Part shown: positions 1 to 12,395 of the stretch, piece after piece
How positions within the stretch are numbered: position 1 is the first letter of the stretch
Layout: every line of letters starts with the position of its first letter
NCBI GenBank assembly: GCA_022661535.1
Contig: JAKULF010000009.1
Coordinates: 1,488,001-1,552,000, forward strand
Length of the DNA stretch: 64,000 bases
Source: Eutypa lata
Taxonomy: Eukaryota; Ascomycota; Sordariomycetes; Xylariales; Diatrypaceae
Direction: 5' to 3'
The notes under the pieces: generated by a model
Databases searched by the model: none
Told to the model about the DNA's origin: nothing
Seen by the model: the letters and a program-made list of their open reading frames with translations, nothing else
Made by a program: the position numbers and the translations under genes

Positions 1-762
1 TTAGTATTTTCTTAGGTCGGAGAACGCAGAAAGTTCTGGTCTTACTATGCGCTATCAAAGAACGGAATAAGCCCCCTTGCCTCACACACATCAGCAATTT
101 CTGACCATTGACTCTTAGAGGGATCAAGACCAGTTGGATTATGCGCGCATGCCTGAAGGATAACTACATCTCCCTTTTCGGCGTCGTTTTGCAGCGTATT
201 GATCATCCCAGAAAAGTCGAGAGACCGAGAATTTGGGTTGTAGTATGGGTAGAACTTCCTCTGGACGGTCGGACCCGCACATTCCCATATTAGAGAGTGG
301 TTGATCCAGGAAGGGTCTGAAATCCAGACCGTCCGGGGGTTGATGGCGTTGATGAGGAAGACAGTTCCAACATGTGCTGCCCCAGTGCCCGAGACTGTTT
401 GGATCGTGGATAGCCTGTCTCCTAACTCCTGTATCAAGCTTCCAAACAGGAGCTCACGGGATACTTCAAGGAAAGGAGGGAACCCGCCAAATGGAAGGTA
501 GTCATGGTTGTCGGGAAGAAGAGGAATTGCCTTTCCTTATCATTAGCCCCTGAACACCAACAGAAACCGTAAGACAAATTACCTTCTTCACCGAAGACAA
601 CGTCCATGGCTGTGCGTCGTCGTCTCTATAGACTCCTGCACCCAAGCTCACTTTATCAGGGTGAGAATCGTCAGCAAACGCTGCGAGAACTTTATAGGCG
701 TCGTCGTAAGGACTGAACTCGACGGAGTCGAAGATCGAGGATGAGTGGCTAATGTTGTTCAT
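1..762 (-). CDS. Aspartate aminotransferase-like protein, N-terminal part (cut by window edge)
   Basis: PLP-dependent class I aminotransferase, expected to interconvert aspartate/2-oxoglutarate and oxaloacetate/glutamate. Two exons are visible, 762-583 and 530-46; the next intron starts at 45 (GTAAG) and runs off the window. The start is the ATG at 762, because the family-like beginning (SSIFDSVEF, then KVSLGAGVYRDD) follows closely; an in-frame ATG further upstream is less likely. Exon 2 holds the conserved LQACAHNPTG segment (the HNPTG substrate/cofactor loop) and ends at FFDSAY. The catalytic lysine lies outside. No mitochondrial presequence is obvious, so a cytosolic form is likely. It differs from housekeeping enzymes in the first 40 residues, which would fit a cluster-specific paralogue. 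It is transcribed away from the 5-oxoprolinase side, and a copy of the motif AAGCCGATC lies 124 bases upstream. Confidence 0.88.
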
Positions 763-1437
763 TTTTCCTTCTTCTCCTTTCATAAGATGAATGAATGTAT
801 CTATTATCAGAGTCCAATGGTTTGCCATAGTCAGGTCAGATATTCTTCATTTTTACTCTGTTCTTTGTTCGGCATCTCATCAAAAAAGCCGATCTACCTA
901 TGCTCGGCGGAATACAACAGAACGCCGGGATCCGCATCCCGATCTCGGTTTGCTCTGCTATGATGGCGCTTGTAGAACCTTTAAGCGGATTCATATATCT
1001 GCATAATCCATATTTGAGCTTTTACAAGCATCAAGTCTCACTATAATAAACCGCACCACTATGGTGATCTTAGGATGGTATGCGACTACAAATTGCTACC
1101 AATATATGTCATGGCCACAGGTACTACTGATCGACTAACACGTAGTAGTAGCTCACATCCGTATGGTACGATACTGGAATATATGGTGAAGACACGGAGT
1201 AATTCGTGTCATAAGTGCGTATTTCACTGACCTACAATTTGGGATCACTACCAAGTCTTCACAGCCGAATTGAATGAGGCGATGACTAAAAGGCTTTATA
1301 GGACCACTGTGCATACGCCTTGACGGATTCTGGGTTTGATCTGCGCTGTCTGCGGTATTTGAATATGAAAAATGTCAAATGAAATGATGCATAACGGCTA
1401 CTTGCAGCCCCCTGACCTGATATGTATATGACCTTTC
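763..1437. other. Intergenic: promoter of the aminotransferase and 3' end of 5-oxoprolinase
   Basis: No coding sequence is supported here. The left part should hold the aminotransferase promoter, including AAGCCGATC at 886-894. The rest is AT-rich and should contain the 3' untranslated region of the 5-oxoprolinase gene, which ends at 1438. Confidence 0.6.
886..894 (+). promoter_or_regulatory. Candidate regulator site AAGCCGATC
   Basis: One of three places where this 9-mer occurs in promoters of the putative catabolic locus (others at 6025 and 13732). It lies 124 bases upstream of the aminotransferase start. The CCG core is typical of Zn2Cys6 half-sites. That it is an operator for the nearby regulator is inference. 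Confidence 0.35.
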
Positions 1438-4400
1438 CTAATTTGATGCACCCATGGCCTCCCTCTCGGCAACACTCCCATTTGCCCGAAATGCACCACC
1501 GCCGTTGACCTTCCCGTTGCTAACCTCACCATTCGTCGTCTCGATGTCGGCCTCTTCTATAGGCACAAACTCCTTCTCCGCGTTCGGGTCCGGGCCGTAA
1601 CCGCCACCTCCCGGAGTCATGATCACTATCCGATCTCCGATATTCATCTCCGTCGTCGCCTTGCCGCCTAAGCTGATTGTCCTCATGGTCCCATCGACGG
1701 GGTCTTTGCGGAACCACAAGTTGACTCCTCTCCCCCCTTCACCACCACCTGCCATGCCGTACGGGGGGATGACGCGCCTCTCCGACAGTATGCTAACCTG
1801 CATCGGGTAGCGTAGTTCGATGTCACGCACACATCCGTCTCCACCACGTCTCAGACCCGGACCGCCGCTTCCTCTGCGGATCGAGAATTCCCGCAATATC
1901 ACGGGATAGCGCTTCTCGAACGTTTCGGGATCCGTGATGCGCGTGTTGGTCACGTTTGTGTGTACGCCGGATTGGCCCTCCCACGTGGGGCCGGCGCCAG
2001 CACCGCCGGCAATGGTCTCGTAATAGCCGAAGCCCTTCGTAACGTTACCGTTCTCATCAGTACCTCCGTAGCCAAACGTAAGGTTGTTACACGTTCCCTG
2101 GCTGGCTGCTGCCGCTCGGAAAGCCTTGAAGATCAGGTCTACAATGCGCTGACTCGTCTCAACGTTAGACCCGACGGTAGCGGCCTTGAGACTAGGCGAT
2201 AATATGGTGTTTGGTGGGCAGTAGACCTCAATAGGGGCTAAGCATCCCTGGTTTAGAGGAATCTCAGACGAGATCATACATCTTAGGCAGTAGATAATTC
2301 CGGAGAACATAACTGCAGGGGGGGTGTTCTGATGGGAGTTAGCATGGTATGATACTCTGTAAATGGTGCGATGTAACCTACCAGGTTATTGAACGCTTCC
2401 GGCCCAGTACCGGTGAAGTCAAATTTCGCCGAGCCGTCTTCCCCATTGATTATAACCTTCAGCACCAAAGCCGTACCATCATCTAAGTAATCCACTGCCT
2501 GGAGAGGATGTCCCTGGAAGCGTTTGCTGAATGTCTTGAGTAAGGAGCGCACAGCCTCTTCGGCATTCCTCTGGATGGCCTCCATGTAAAAACGTACAAC
2601 CGGCCAAGTGTATTCTCGGACCAAGGCTTGGATTAGGTGAATACCCCTGTTATTCGCTGCAACAGCTGCCTTTAAGTCGGCAATGTTGTCCTTGAGCGTT
2701 CTTGTGCCACTGCAGCCAGGGTACTGCCCGGGCTTCACGTAAAGCTCTTCCACCAAGCCTTCTTCGTCAAACACACCCTCCTTTACCATCTTGAAAGACT
2801 CAATGGCAGCGCCTTCTTGCCATAACTCTGTCGAGTTGGGCGGCATAGAGCCGGCTAGGATACCACCAATGTCTGCATGGTGACCTGAGATAAGGGGTTA
2901 GCACGCAGTAGAGAACCTTCCGCTGAGTAAAGCTTACCTCTATTGGCTACGAAGAACAGGATTTCCGTTGGATTCTCGTTGTCATCGAACACAGGTGTGG
3001 TGACAGTTAAATCTGGCAGATGTGTCCCGCCGGAGCAAGGATGGTTTGACAGAACGACATCACCAGGTCTTAGTCCCTCTTTGCCCCTATATTTCTCAGC
3101 CTGGTATCTAATTGCCGTACTCATAGACCCTAGATGTCCCGGAATATGAGGAGCATTTGCTACCAAACCTCCCGAGGCAGAAAATACGGCACAGGAGTAG
3201 TCGAGCCGCTCTTTGATATTTGTCGAAATAGACGTCTTCTGAAGTGTTCTTCCCATCTATAGGATGTTAGACCTTAATCGACAAATACTTCTATTGCATG
3301 AACGTACCTGCTCTGCAACAGACATAAACCTATGTCCGAATACAGATAATTGAATGGGATCAATTTCGTTAGTCCCGATAACCTTGTTCTTTGTGCTGAT
3401 GAGATCTAGGATGAGATGCTCATCTAATACGATAGCCTCACTATCGTCCTCGATAATGATGGTCTGAGTCTCATCGATAGCGACTGCGGGGCCCTTAATC
3501 TTAGAATGCTTAGGTACAGCATTAATGTGGAAGATAGCGGCATCAGTCCAGCCGGTTGACCCGAAGTAGACTTTCCGAGTTGCTTTTGCTGTAGTTGGAT
3601 CGTTGGTTGGGAAGCTGTCTGCGTCTTTCAGTTGCTCAAATGGATTGGATATGGGGACATCCATTGCCTTGCCCACACTTCGAACCCGAACATCATCAAC
3701 CAGGATGTCTCGAGGTTGGCTAAAACCGAACTCGCGGTGATGACGCTCTACGAAGGCAGCCGCAAAGTCGCCGCCTGGTGGTTCTAGAATCATCAAAGCC
3801 GTATCACTGCCCCTATACCTCATATTAAGGAAATGCTCATGTTCGATGCGATGGCTGGCGATACCCTGTGACTCTAATTCCGATGTGGCTCTTTCCGATA
3901 ACAACTTGAAACGCTCTTGAATTCGGACCCTCGAATCGGGACCGTAAGCAGCGGACTCCGGCTCTTGCTTCTCAACTACAACGTCTGCGAGTGCCATCCC
4001 AAATGCGGAGAGAATACTGGACAGCCTATGGATGAGAACACGACGAATACCAAGGTCACGGGCTATAGCAACAGCGTGCTGGCCACCGGCACCACCGAAA
4101 CAGGCTAGGTTATGCGAAGCAGTCTCGAAGCCTCGTCCTTCACTCAAACTGCGAATCGGCCTCGCCATTGTCGCATTGGCTACGTCGATGAACCCCATGG
4201 CTACTTCTTCAGGGGTAAGCTTATCGTCGCCATGTTTCTCGGCGTTCACGGCCTCCGTCAGTTTGAGGAATTCCTTTTGTACCCTCTCGAAGTCGAGTTT
4301 GCGGGGGAAATAATCCGGCAGGATGCGTCCTAAGAAATAATTCGCATCGGTGATAGTCAAAGGTCCTCCATTTCCATAGCATGCAGGTCCGGGGTAGGCT

Positions 4401-5665
4401 CCGGCAGATTCGGGGCCGACTTTGAAGAGACCATTGCTCCAGAAGAGAATCGAGCCGCCACCTGCAGCTACTGTGTTAACATCTAGCTGCGGGCTTTGAA
4501 TGGAAACCTCGGCGGTCGTGCTTTCGAAGACATGCTCTAATGTACCGCCGTATCGTGAAACGTCTGTACTAGTACCACCCATGTCGAATCCCAGCACAGG
4601 GGTGGCCTCCGCCGGATCGTAGCAAGTCTTGGCGTATCCGATAACACCACCCGCAGGACCAGAAAGGATAGCTCTCAGGCCAGTGAACTCGGTGAACTTT
4701 ACCAGACCACCATGAGATTGCGACAGCAACAGTTTGTTCGAATGGCCGTCCATCAACTCCCCTTTGAAGCTCCGCCGGAATCCCTCGAGGTAGGTTTCCG
4801 TGATTGGTGATAAGTACGCATCGGCGACGGCGGATTGGGCGCGAGGCACGATTTTGATCATGCTCTGGAGCTGAGAAGAAAGTGAAACCTTGAAGCCCAT
4901 CTCCTTGGCAAGCTGGCCAATTGCCAGCTCGTGATCCGGGAAGTTGTAGGAGTGCATGAGGGCAACAGCCAGACTCCGGTACCCCTGGTCCCATAGCTTC
5001 TGGAGGTCTTGCCTGATAGTTTGCAAGTCCGGCTTCTTTAGAATGCGGAGCGGTTCGCCCGTGAGACCCTCGATCAAGGCCGCATCGCTGCTCACGTCAA
5101 TGGGTTTGGGCTCGGGGTCTTCCGAAAAGCCCTCCGCCGTCACCCGCTCATCTACCTCGATGACTGTTTCGTATAGCTTGTCCAGTTTCCGTACTGAGAG
5201 ATCGAACAACTTTGGTCTAGCTTGGTTGCCGATAATCAGAAGGTCACGGAAGCCCTTTGTGATAAGTAATGCGGTTCTCTCGCCCTTGCGCTCAAGAAGG
5301 GCATTAGTGGCAACTGTAGTTCCCATGCGTATGCTCTCAACTGGGGTGAGATCTAATGATGTTCCTTTGGGAATTTGTGCCCCCGTGGCTTTCTCTAAGA
5401 TCTGTCTGATCCCCTCTGTCGGAGCATCAGCGTACTCGTCGGGGCAGACCGACAACAACTTAAAAACCAAGTCATCTTGCTGACCCGGGACTTGGGCCCA
5501 GCTAGTAAAAGTGTTGTCAGCGGGTTGTTGTATATGGTACTAAGATAGGCTGCTAAAGACGTGTCTTGCTTGAAAGGGGCGAGGGGTCTTCAGAACTTAC
5601 AAATCACAGAACGTGCCGCCCCTGTCTATCGCAATTCTTATTCCGGCTTCTGCAACTGAAGGCAT
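1438..5665 (-). CDS. OXP1: 5-oxoprolinase (HyuA/HyuB fusion, ATP-hydrolysing)
   Basis: Opens 5-oxo-L-proline to L-glutamate with ATP, the last step of the gamma-glutamyl cycle; soluble and cytosolic. Exons, joined in frame: 5665-5601, 5501-3308, 3256-2938, 2884-2382, 2328-1438 (1323 aa, normal for the family). The first exon gives the N-terminal IAIDRGGTFCD phosphate-binding motif. The HyuA half follows, with LGFDMGGTSTDVSRYGG. The HyuA/HyuB junction FMSVAEQMGRTLQKTSIST spans the second intron. The HyuB half contains HHADIGG, IYCLRCM, HTNVTNTRITDPE and MAGGGEGGRG. The last ~30 residues are a Gly/Asn-rich tail. All four introns are short with good donors (GTAAG, GTACG, GTAGG). It is divergent from the MFS symporter across a GATA-rich promoter. 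A broader hydantoinase activity cannot be excluded, but full-length similarity favours 5-oxoprolinase. Confidence 0.95.
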
Positions 5666-6355
5666 GATGTGATTGATATATTTGAGCAACGGGCCCAAGA
5701 CGAAAAGAAGGAGAAATTGCTACACGCACACTTTTAGGCTTTGTCTCTAGGTGGTGAGTTTGTAGTATATAAGTCCCTATTCGAAATCCTCCACCCGCGT
5801 GGTGCTCCTCTCATGGTAACATCACGAGCGCACTAAACGACGGGATCACATATCCATTGCCGATTTACCTGTGCCAATCTCGCTATTGTTATACCGGATA
5901 TTATTTATCAGTGCCGGCCGTGATCGGTACCTCCGTATCAAGCCGTGGAACACCTTGTGGGCGCTACTTTAGCGCTTCACTTATCTCAGTGGACCTCGAT
6001 AAGCCCCTTATAGCCCGGGGTTCAAAGCCGATCACAAAATAAGTGGTACGAAGCGAGGGACTAACGTCGATATCCGGGGTAATGGATTCGAGATCCAAGG
6101 TCTTACCTTACGATAGATAACCAAGCCGACGTGAAATTGGTTGTTGGTCCGATAACACTGATAGGCTACTTTAGTCATATCTCCGGGCTAACTACACCGC
6201 GTCGTCTATAGATACGAGGATGCTGATCACTATTAATAGACCGAATGGAAAACATCCGCCGGTCCTTGTTGATATAATTCAACGAGGTCAATCAATACAA
6301 TTCTATTCATCTCATTGATCGGGTTTGCTTCTATCGTTTGAAGACTAGGCCGACA
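5666..6355. promoter_or_regulatory. Divergent promoter region, 5-oxoprolinase / MFS symporter, rich in GATA sites
   Basis: A 690-base non-coding stretch between divergent starts. It contains eight HGATAR sites (either strand) at about 5905, 5981, 5997, 6111, 6115, 6150, 6159 and 6331, where about two would be expected by chance. Such sites bind AreA/Nit2-type nitrogen regulators in filamentous fungi. It also carries AAGCCGATC at 6025. Co-regulation of both genes by nitrogen source is inferred. Confidence 0.55.
6025..6033 (+). promoter_or_regulatory. Candidate regulator site AAGCCGATC
   Basis: Identical 9-mer to those at 886 and 13732, placed near the middle of the 5-oxoprolinase/MFS divergent promoter (about 360 and 323 bases from the two starts). 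Its role as a binding site for the nearby Zn2Cys6 regulator is inference. Confidence 0.35.
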
Positions 6356-8284
6356 ATGAAACAAGAAGATTTCGACAAGGGCATGGGCCCGGGAGTTGAA
6401 GCTCTCACGGCTAGCGAGAGAGATGATGGCGAGGCTGCAACTGCTCTCATTGATCCTGTCAAGGAGGCGAAGATGATGAGAAAGTTCGATGTAAGTCATG
6501 AGATGGGAATGAAATGGATTTGTTCTGTAACTAATTTTTTTTAAAAAGTTCTACGCGATCGGATTACTCGGATTACTATACATGCTCGCCAATCTTGATA
6601 GGTAAACATTTATGGATGCCAGTTGAGTCGTGGTCATAATAGTAACATTTCCTCTAGGAGCAACATAGGCAATGCGCAGATCGCCGGTATGCCTGACGAT
6701 ATCGGCCTCATCGGAAACCAGTACGGAACTGCAGTTACTCTTTTATACGCAACCTATGTTCCATTCGAAGGTCCCGTCGCTGTGATGCTTAAGATCATCG
6801 GTCCGAAGTATCTCCTAACGGGCTGTTGTTTCGCGTGGTATGTTGCCGAACTAAATCGGGCTATGCTTCTTCGACTGATCGCAAATCAGGGGTGTGATAT
6901 GTTTAGCCACTGGCTTCATTACAAACTGGCAGGGACTATACGCATGTCGGCTGCTCATCGGGTTCTTCGAGTAAGCATTTTCTGGAACTATGCATTCAGG
7001 AACATTTATCTCAAACCTGGTCTATAACTTCGAACATATTACTGACATATATACTTTCCTTTTAGAGCCGGTTTGATCCCATGCATCAACGTATATATAG
7101 GCCTTATATATAAGAAGTCCGAACGCGGAAAGAGGTTGGCGATACCCAACACACCCTCGATAAACTAGAAAAACTAACGTCATGTAGATCATCGGTCATC
7201 TTTGCGTTCAGCGCTCTTGCAAGCGCCTTCGGGGGCATATTCGCCTTCGGTCTGACCCAAATCCACACCGGAACGTACTTCTCAAGCTGGCGGGCCCTGT
7301 TCATAATCGAGGGCATATTGACGGTCCTCGTTTGTCCGGTGTTCTTTTTGTTCTTCCCGGATTCGCCGACAACGGCTTGGTTCCTGACGGACGAAGAGAA
7401 GAAGATGATGCAACTACGGTACGATTTAGATCCGCACTGGGGTCTCGACGAGGAGTTCAACTGGAAGGCTGTTCGTGAGGCGTTGACGGATCCGAAATTC
7501 TTCGCTTTGTAAGTGAACCCTCAACCCCTCTTCTGGTTTGATATGCGCAACGACCATGATACTAACCTTTGCCTAAAGCTTTGTCTTCCAGTTTTCGGTC
7601 GATATCTCCCTATATGGGTTCACCACTTTCCTGCCCAGGATTATCAACGGATTAGGCTACACTTCCATCATGGCCAATCTCCTCACAGTTCCTATCTACT
7701 TCTGGGGCTTGATCACGTTCTTATTCACAGCATACATGTCGGACCGAACAGGTAACCGTGGATTCTGGATTGGTGGACCTTTACTATGTCTCATCATTGG
7801 TTATGCAATCCTAATCTCTGTTGATAATCTTGGCGTGCGTTACTTCGCCTGCTTCAGTAAGTTCACGCAATCAAACAAAACAACAATCATTTGACCTATG
7901 ACCATTGCTAATGCAACTCCAGTCACCGTTATGGGTATCTACCCAACAACTGGCATGAGCATCATGTGGCTCAACGACAATGCCGCCCGCCACTTCAAGA
8001 GAGCTACGATGGCAGGCGCTACTTTGACACTGGGCAACACCGCTGGTGTAGCTGTCGGCCAAGTTTTCACAACGGCAGACAGCCCGAGATATATCAAAGG
8101 TCTATCTATCTCGATGGGACTGGCAGCTGTTGCGCTTGCAATGGTTGCCTCGCTGATGGTTGGAATGCATTTTGTTAACAGGAAGCGAGCTGCAAAGATC
8201 AAGGCAGCGGAAGATGCTGGGTCACCTTTACCTCATTGTCCTCTAGATGGTGACTATGACATTCACTTCAAGTACAGCCTGTAA
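6356..8284 (+). CDS. MFS transporter, anion:cation symporter family (Dal5/allantoate permease-like)
   Basis: Plasma-membrane, proton-coupled uptake of small organic anions; relatives carry allantoate, ureidosuccinate, dipeptides, nicotinate or biotin precursors. Eight exons: 6356-6490, 6549-6601, 6658-6837, 6890-6970, 7066-7134, 7188-7508, 7579-7856, 7923-8284, giving 492 aa. About 12 membrane segments are visible. The first is FYAIGLLGLLYMLANLDRSNIGNA, which contains the family's typical LDRSNIGNA signature. Later come FFEAGLIPC in helix 4-5, the central cytoplasmic loop with FPDSP and the C-half segment FQFSVDISLYGFTTFLP. The ATG at 6356 is the first in frame. Substrate cannot be read from sequence; the neighbours suggest 5-oxoproline, an N-acyl amino acid or a dipeptide. 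Intron 5 has a weaker donor (GTTGGC). Confidence 0.9.
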
Positions 8285-9294
8285 GAATAATGGGTTCTTA
8301 TCATGTACCATTAGAGGATGCTACCGGCGACGCATAATGTATCAGCTTGTCGGATTGTTTCCACAGGCCTATGTTCTCATGTTTATATAATCGATCTAGA
8401 GAAGAATCATTGAAATTTATTGTCTTTGGGACCTTCAATAAGTAGTCTATCAAAGTATCGTAGTAAAATCCTATTTATTACCTCATTTCATTATTCAACC
8501 AGTACCTGTAAAGCGGAGTTGTCTCAGCCCTATAGGAGATAACACTAGCTTAGTTGCGTTCGTATCACGATCCATGTTCATTCACCTATTCGGTATCAAC
8601 TAAGTGATTATTTAGGGGTATCAATCCCCAGGCCGTCGTCAATATTTCATAGTTATTTCTTACGTGGTAGCCCTTCAAGCTAAGCAAAGAACAATGAGGC
8701 TCATAACAATGAATAAACACTATATACTTTCCCTGAAAGTGGAGTATGCTATGTACCTTTATATGCACCCCAGGTCTAGAGCGGTATAAGTTACCTAATG
8801 AGAATTATATAGCAACTTCGCCCCAACTATCTATGTAAAGGAAGCGGGGTGCGCCTTGGAGCTCCTCATCAGCTAGTAGTATACTAAACTACATGATGGA
8901 CTATAATATGGTCCTGTTTTAACATCCAAATGGCATGGGCTCAAATAAAGGCATGATTGTTATAACATAATAGCCCCGAGTAAACTAAAAAGTATGCCTT
9001 TATATTCGAGTCACGAGAAGCTTAGAAACTAGACTTTGGTAAGGGTAAAGTTTGGATAGCTTCCACTCCATGCTTATCACCTATATCGGCATCTTCGTTA
9101 TCTCCCGATCCTGATCCCGGCTCTCCACATGGCTTATCCACTATCCCCAGATGATCGCTCGACCAGTCATTGCAACGGTATACTAAACCGGCTCAGGCCC
9201 TCGCGTCCCTGCCGGCTTCCGCCCTCTTCTTGCGATATTTGTCCAATCCAATGGGTCCTATCGTCGTCCCAAAGCACCATTCATTCGGCCCATC
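8285..9294. other. Intergenic, 3' of MFS gene and promoter of Zn2Cys6 regulator
   Basis: AT-rich, about 1 kb. No open frame with family-like or codon-biased content was seen. A short GGGG...CCCC inverted repeat lies near 8616-8630. AAGCCGATC is absent here. Confidence 0.5.
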
Positions 9295-12169
9295 ATGGCG
9301 TCAACCGATGTTGTTGAAGATGGCTCTCCCAAACTCACTAAACGGACTAAGCGAAGTTATGTAGCATGCGGGTATGTAAGCTGTGCCGTATGATTGGCGA
9401 TATTCCAGTTCCAGCTCCTGTAGTGACACCCCTATAGTCGATGCCATTCGCAAAAAACCAAGTGCTCTGGCGGAAAGCCTTGTCGAGGCTGCGTGAGATC
9501 GGGCAAAGCTGCTGACTGTGCATTTCCCAATCGGGAGAGAGTAAGTACCTACCTCAGGGGGCCTTCGAGTCTTTTCATTCTGTCGCGGTACTTCCCGGCC
9601 TCAATTTTGCGAACAGTTTTCGGCTTTGCTTTGGTTATGAAGCTACTATGGTACTTTCTTTCATTTTTTTAATGATAAGCTACGTTTGCTAACCATCCCG
9701 TTATAGAAAGTCACAGTCCTTGAAAGGTGAAAGCTCATGATCAGATAGGGAGGCTAAAGTCATGATAGCCTACGTGGACAACAGTTCATTTATGCTAAGA
9801 CATCTGCCACAGTTATATCGAGAAGCTTCGGGCTGAGAATGCCGAGCTTAGAGATGCCGCGACGCGCAATGATACTAAGAAATCAGCTTCCAGCAGTCCT
9901 CTTATCCCCCAAGAACAAGGAATGCCAGCTTCACCTGATCCTGATGGGTGTGAAGAGGACGAAGAAGCCGCTGCAAATGTAGCAGATCCACTACTCGAGG
10001 ATCGCCTTACATCACAGAACGATTATTTCTCCTCCCGGCTAGTATATGTTGGCGGTGCGGCGTGTACAGCGTTTATAACGCGTCTAGGTGTTCACATCCG
10101 GGGCAATAATCAACCCAATGTACCATGCATAACGCCAATATTAAAACACCCAGGTTTCCAGCGATCGATGCAGTACGAGGTCAGCCTACCTAGTCGTGCC
10201 TACACACAGGTTCTCGTCCAGGTTGTGCTACGGTTTATTGGACAGGATTATCATCTTCTACGGAGAAGGTCATACTTCGAAGAGGTAGATCGGATCTACC
10301 AAAATCCCAACGAAGCCGACCAGCTGTCGCTTTGTAAGCTGTTTGTCGTCTTGGCCCTTGGGGAATTGTATTTGAAGAAGACGTGTTCGGTTGAAGGGGG
10401 TGAGCGGGTGGTTCCAGGAACCAAATTCTTCCTACAGGCTATCTCCCTGTTCCAAGACCAGTTCGAGGAGCCGGACATCAGCTATATCGAAACCCTTTTA
10501 CTCTTAGTATGAAGCTACAGTATCCCTTATTGCGTATTGTGTTTCGAGTACTAACATGCAGTAGTCATTTTATTCGCACGCACTGAACAGAAAGAACACC
10601 GCTTATACTTACGCCGGCCTGGCGCTCCGTCTCAGTTTGACACTGGGCCTCCATCGGAATATCACGTACGACCCCAAAACGAATCCTACAGAGATCGAGA
10701 ACCGAAGGCGAGTCTGGTGGACAGTCTACACCTTCGATCGGCTGTGCAGCTCGAAGTTAGGACATGCGGTGATGATTAAGGACGAAGACATCGACGCCCC
10801 TTTTCCGTCATCCGAGGTGGAGGACGAAGACTTCGTGGATGCGAAGCAACTGATCGCGAACATCAGGCTATCGAAAATCACGGGGTCCATCCTGAACCTG
10901 ATATACGGTGTCCCGACGCAGCGGTCGGGCGACTTCATCCGGAACGTCCACACGATTTTAAACAACCTGAAACAATGGGATGCCGAGCTTCCCCTAGAGC
11001 TCAAGTTGAACCACCAGAGGTTCCCCTCTTACGGCTCACGACCGGTTGCATCCCTGCGACTCCACTTCAACCAGGTAAGTCAATCCGAACCCCCCTATCT
11101 CCACCAGACAGCGCAACCAACGAATAATCCTTCAACCAGTGCATCATTCTCACCACGCGCCCCGTGCTCCTCCACGTCTTCAACCACTACATCAAGACCA
11201 ACAAGAACGCCGGCGTCGGTGTCGGCAGCAGTCCAGCATCGGCCACAACTCCCACATCCGCATCTACATCCCCGAAACCACTCTCGCCAATGACGGTCGC
11301 GCTAAGCGAGGCATGCAGTAAGCAACTTCCCGAGTTACTCTCAACCCTATCTAGAATGTTCCAAGAGCACCTTTCATTATTAAGACAACTCCTCGCTTCT
11401 AGAACATGACTTAACCCCCGTACCCCCGAGTCTTTACTATACCTACCTACTATCTATAAAAAAAAGAAAAAGAAAGAAACTGCTAACCCCAGATACCAAC
11501 CACACAGTCTACGCGGCGCGTGCATCGGCCAACCTCCTCGGCCAGCTCTGGGCGGACGGCAGCATCGCGACCTTCGGGTTCTTCGACTCGCACTACGCGT
11601 TCTCGTCGACGGTCGTGCTGATCATGTCGAACCTTCTGCGGGCGAACGACGCCGACCGGGACGCCATCGCCCTGTCGCGCGCGCTGCTGCAGTCCATGGT
11701 CGACGACGGGAACCTGCCCGCTCGCGAGTTCCACGGCCGCCTCGCGGCGCTGCAGCGGGACGTCGACGCGCTCCTGGCGGCTGCGGGTGATGTTTCGAGT
11801 CCGGGGAGTGGGAAGGGTGGAGGAGGAGGTGGTGGTGGTGGTGTGTTGTCGGTTGCGCAGCCGCCGCCGCTGAGGGGCTATGTTACGTCGACTGGCACGT
11901 TTGCGGCCAATGTCCCGCGTGATTTCCCGCACCATCAACACATTAAGAGTCTGAGTAGCGCGTATCGGATACCGGGTAGTGGCGGTGCTCTGGGCAGCGG
12001 CGTGTCTGCGTCAAACAGCGAGGCGTTGTCTACGGCCCCGCTTGATGCGCCTTTCATCCAGGATTTCCTGGGGAATTTCGATTCGAGCTGGAGTCCTGGG
12101 AATTTGGATTTGTCGAATGATGAAGAGGTGCCGTGGTCTCTTTCTTGGGAGGCGACGGACCCTGTTTAA
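9295..12169 (+). CDS. Zn2Cys6 fungal transcription factor with fungal_trans domain
   Basis: Nuclear DNA-binding regulator, 747 aa. Seven exons: 9295-9371, 9438-9540, 9707-9726, 9813-10506, 10565-11074, 11140-11317, 11508-12169. The binuclear cluster is split by the first intron and reads CGRC-x6-C-x5-C-x2-C-x8-C at about residues 25-53. A 20-base micro-exon and exon 4 then supply the linker and a short coiled coil (LESYIEKLRAENAELRD). The middle homology region contains RRRVWWTVYTFDRLCSSKLG and FGFFDSHYAFSS. The C-terminus has a poly-Gly run and an acidic tail suited to activation. It sits between the symporter and the hydroxyacid dehydrogenase, so it may be the pathway-specific activator. 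The last exon is much more GC-rich at third positions than the earlier ones. The start is the only ATG in frame ahead of the cluster. Confidence 0.9.
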
Positions 12170-12395
12170 TTTAAGAATCGAGATGGGAGTTTATTACAGC
12201 GGGGGAAACTAACTATGTCGTGTCTTTTTGTGCTTTACGTATATGGTATGATGTATGTATGACTTGAAGGCCTGAAAAAGGGGATTGTTTATTCGTAATG
12301 AAGACTAATTCATTACAAGAAGGATAGGTAGTTTGCAATATGTATCTCGTTTAGTTATATGCGAGCAGTTCTATCACGCCTTGAATTCTATTCTA

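Noticed and set aside
4569..5483. Overlapping open frames on both strands within the 5-oxoprolinase gene
   Set aside because: The 5-oxoprolinase reading frame is conserved throughout; the others have no family-like content.
6011..6100. tRNA-like T-arm sequences (GGTTCAAAG, GGATTCGAGATCC)
   Set aside because: The arms do not pair, and no acceptor, D or anticodon stems can be folded around them.
11483..11941. Arg-rich minus-strand open frame (152 codons)
   Set aside because: Antisense of the last, GC-rich exon of the Zn2Cys6 regulator.
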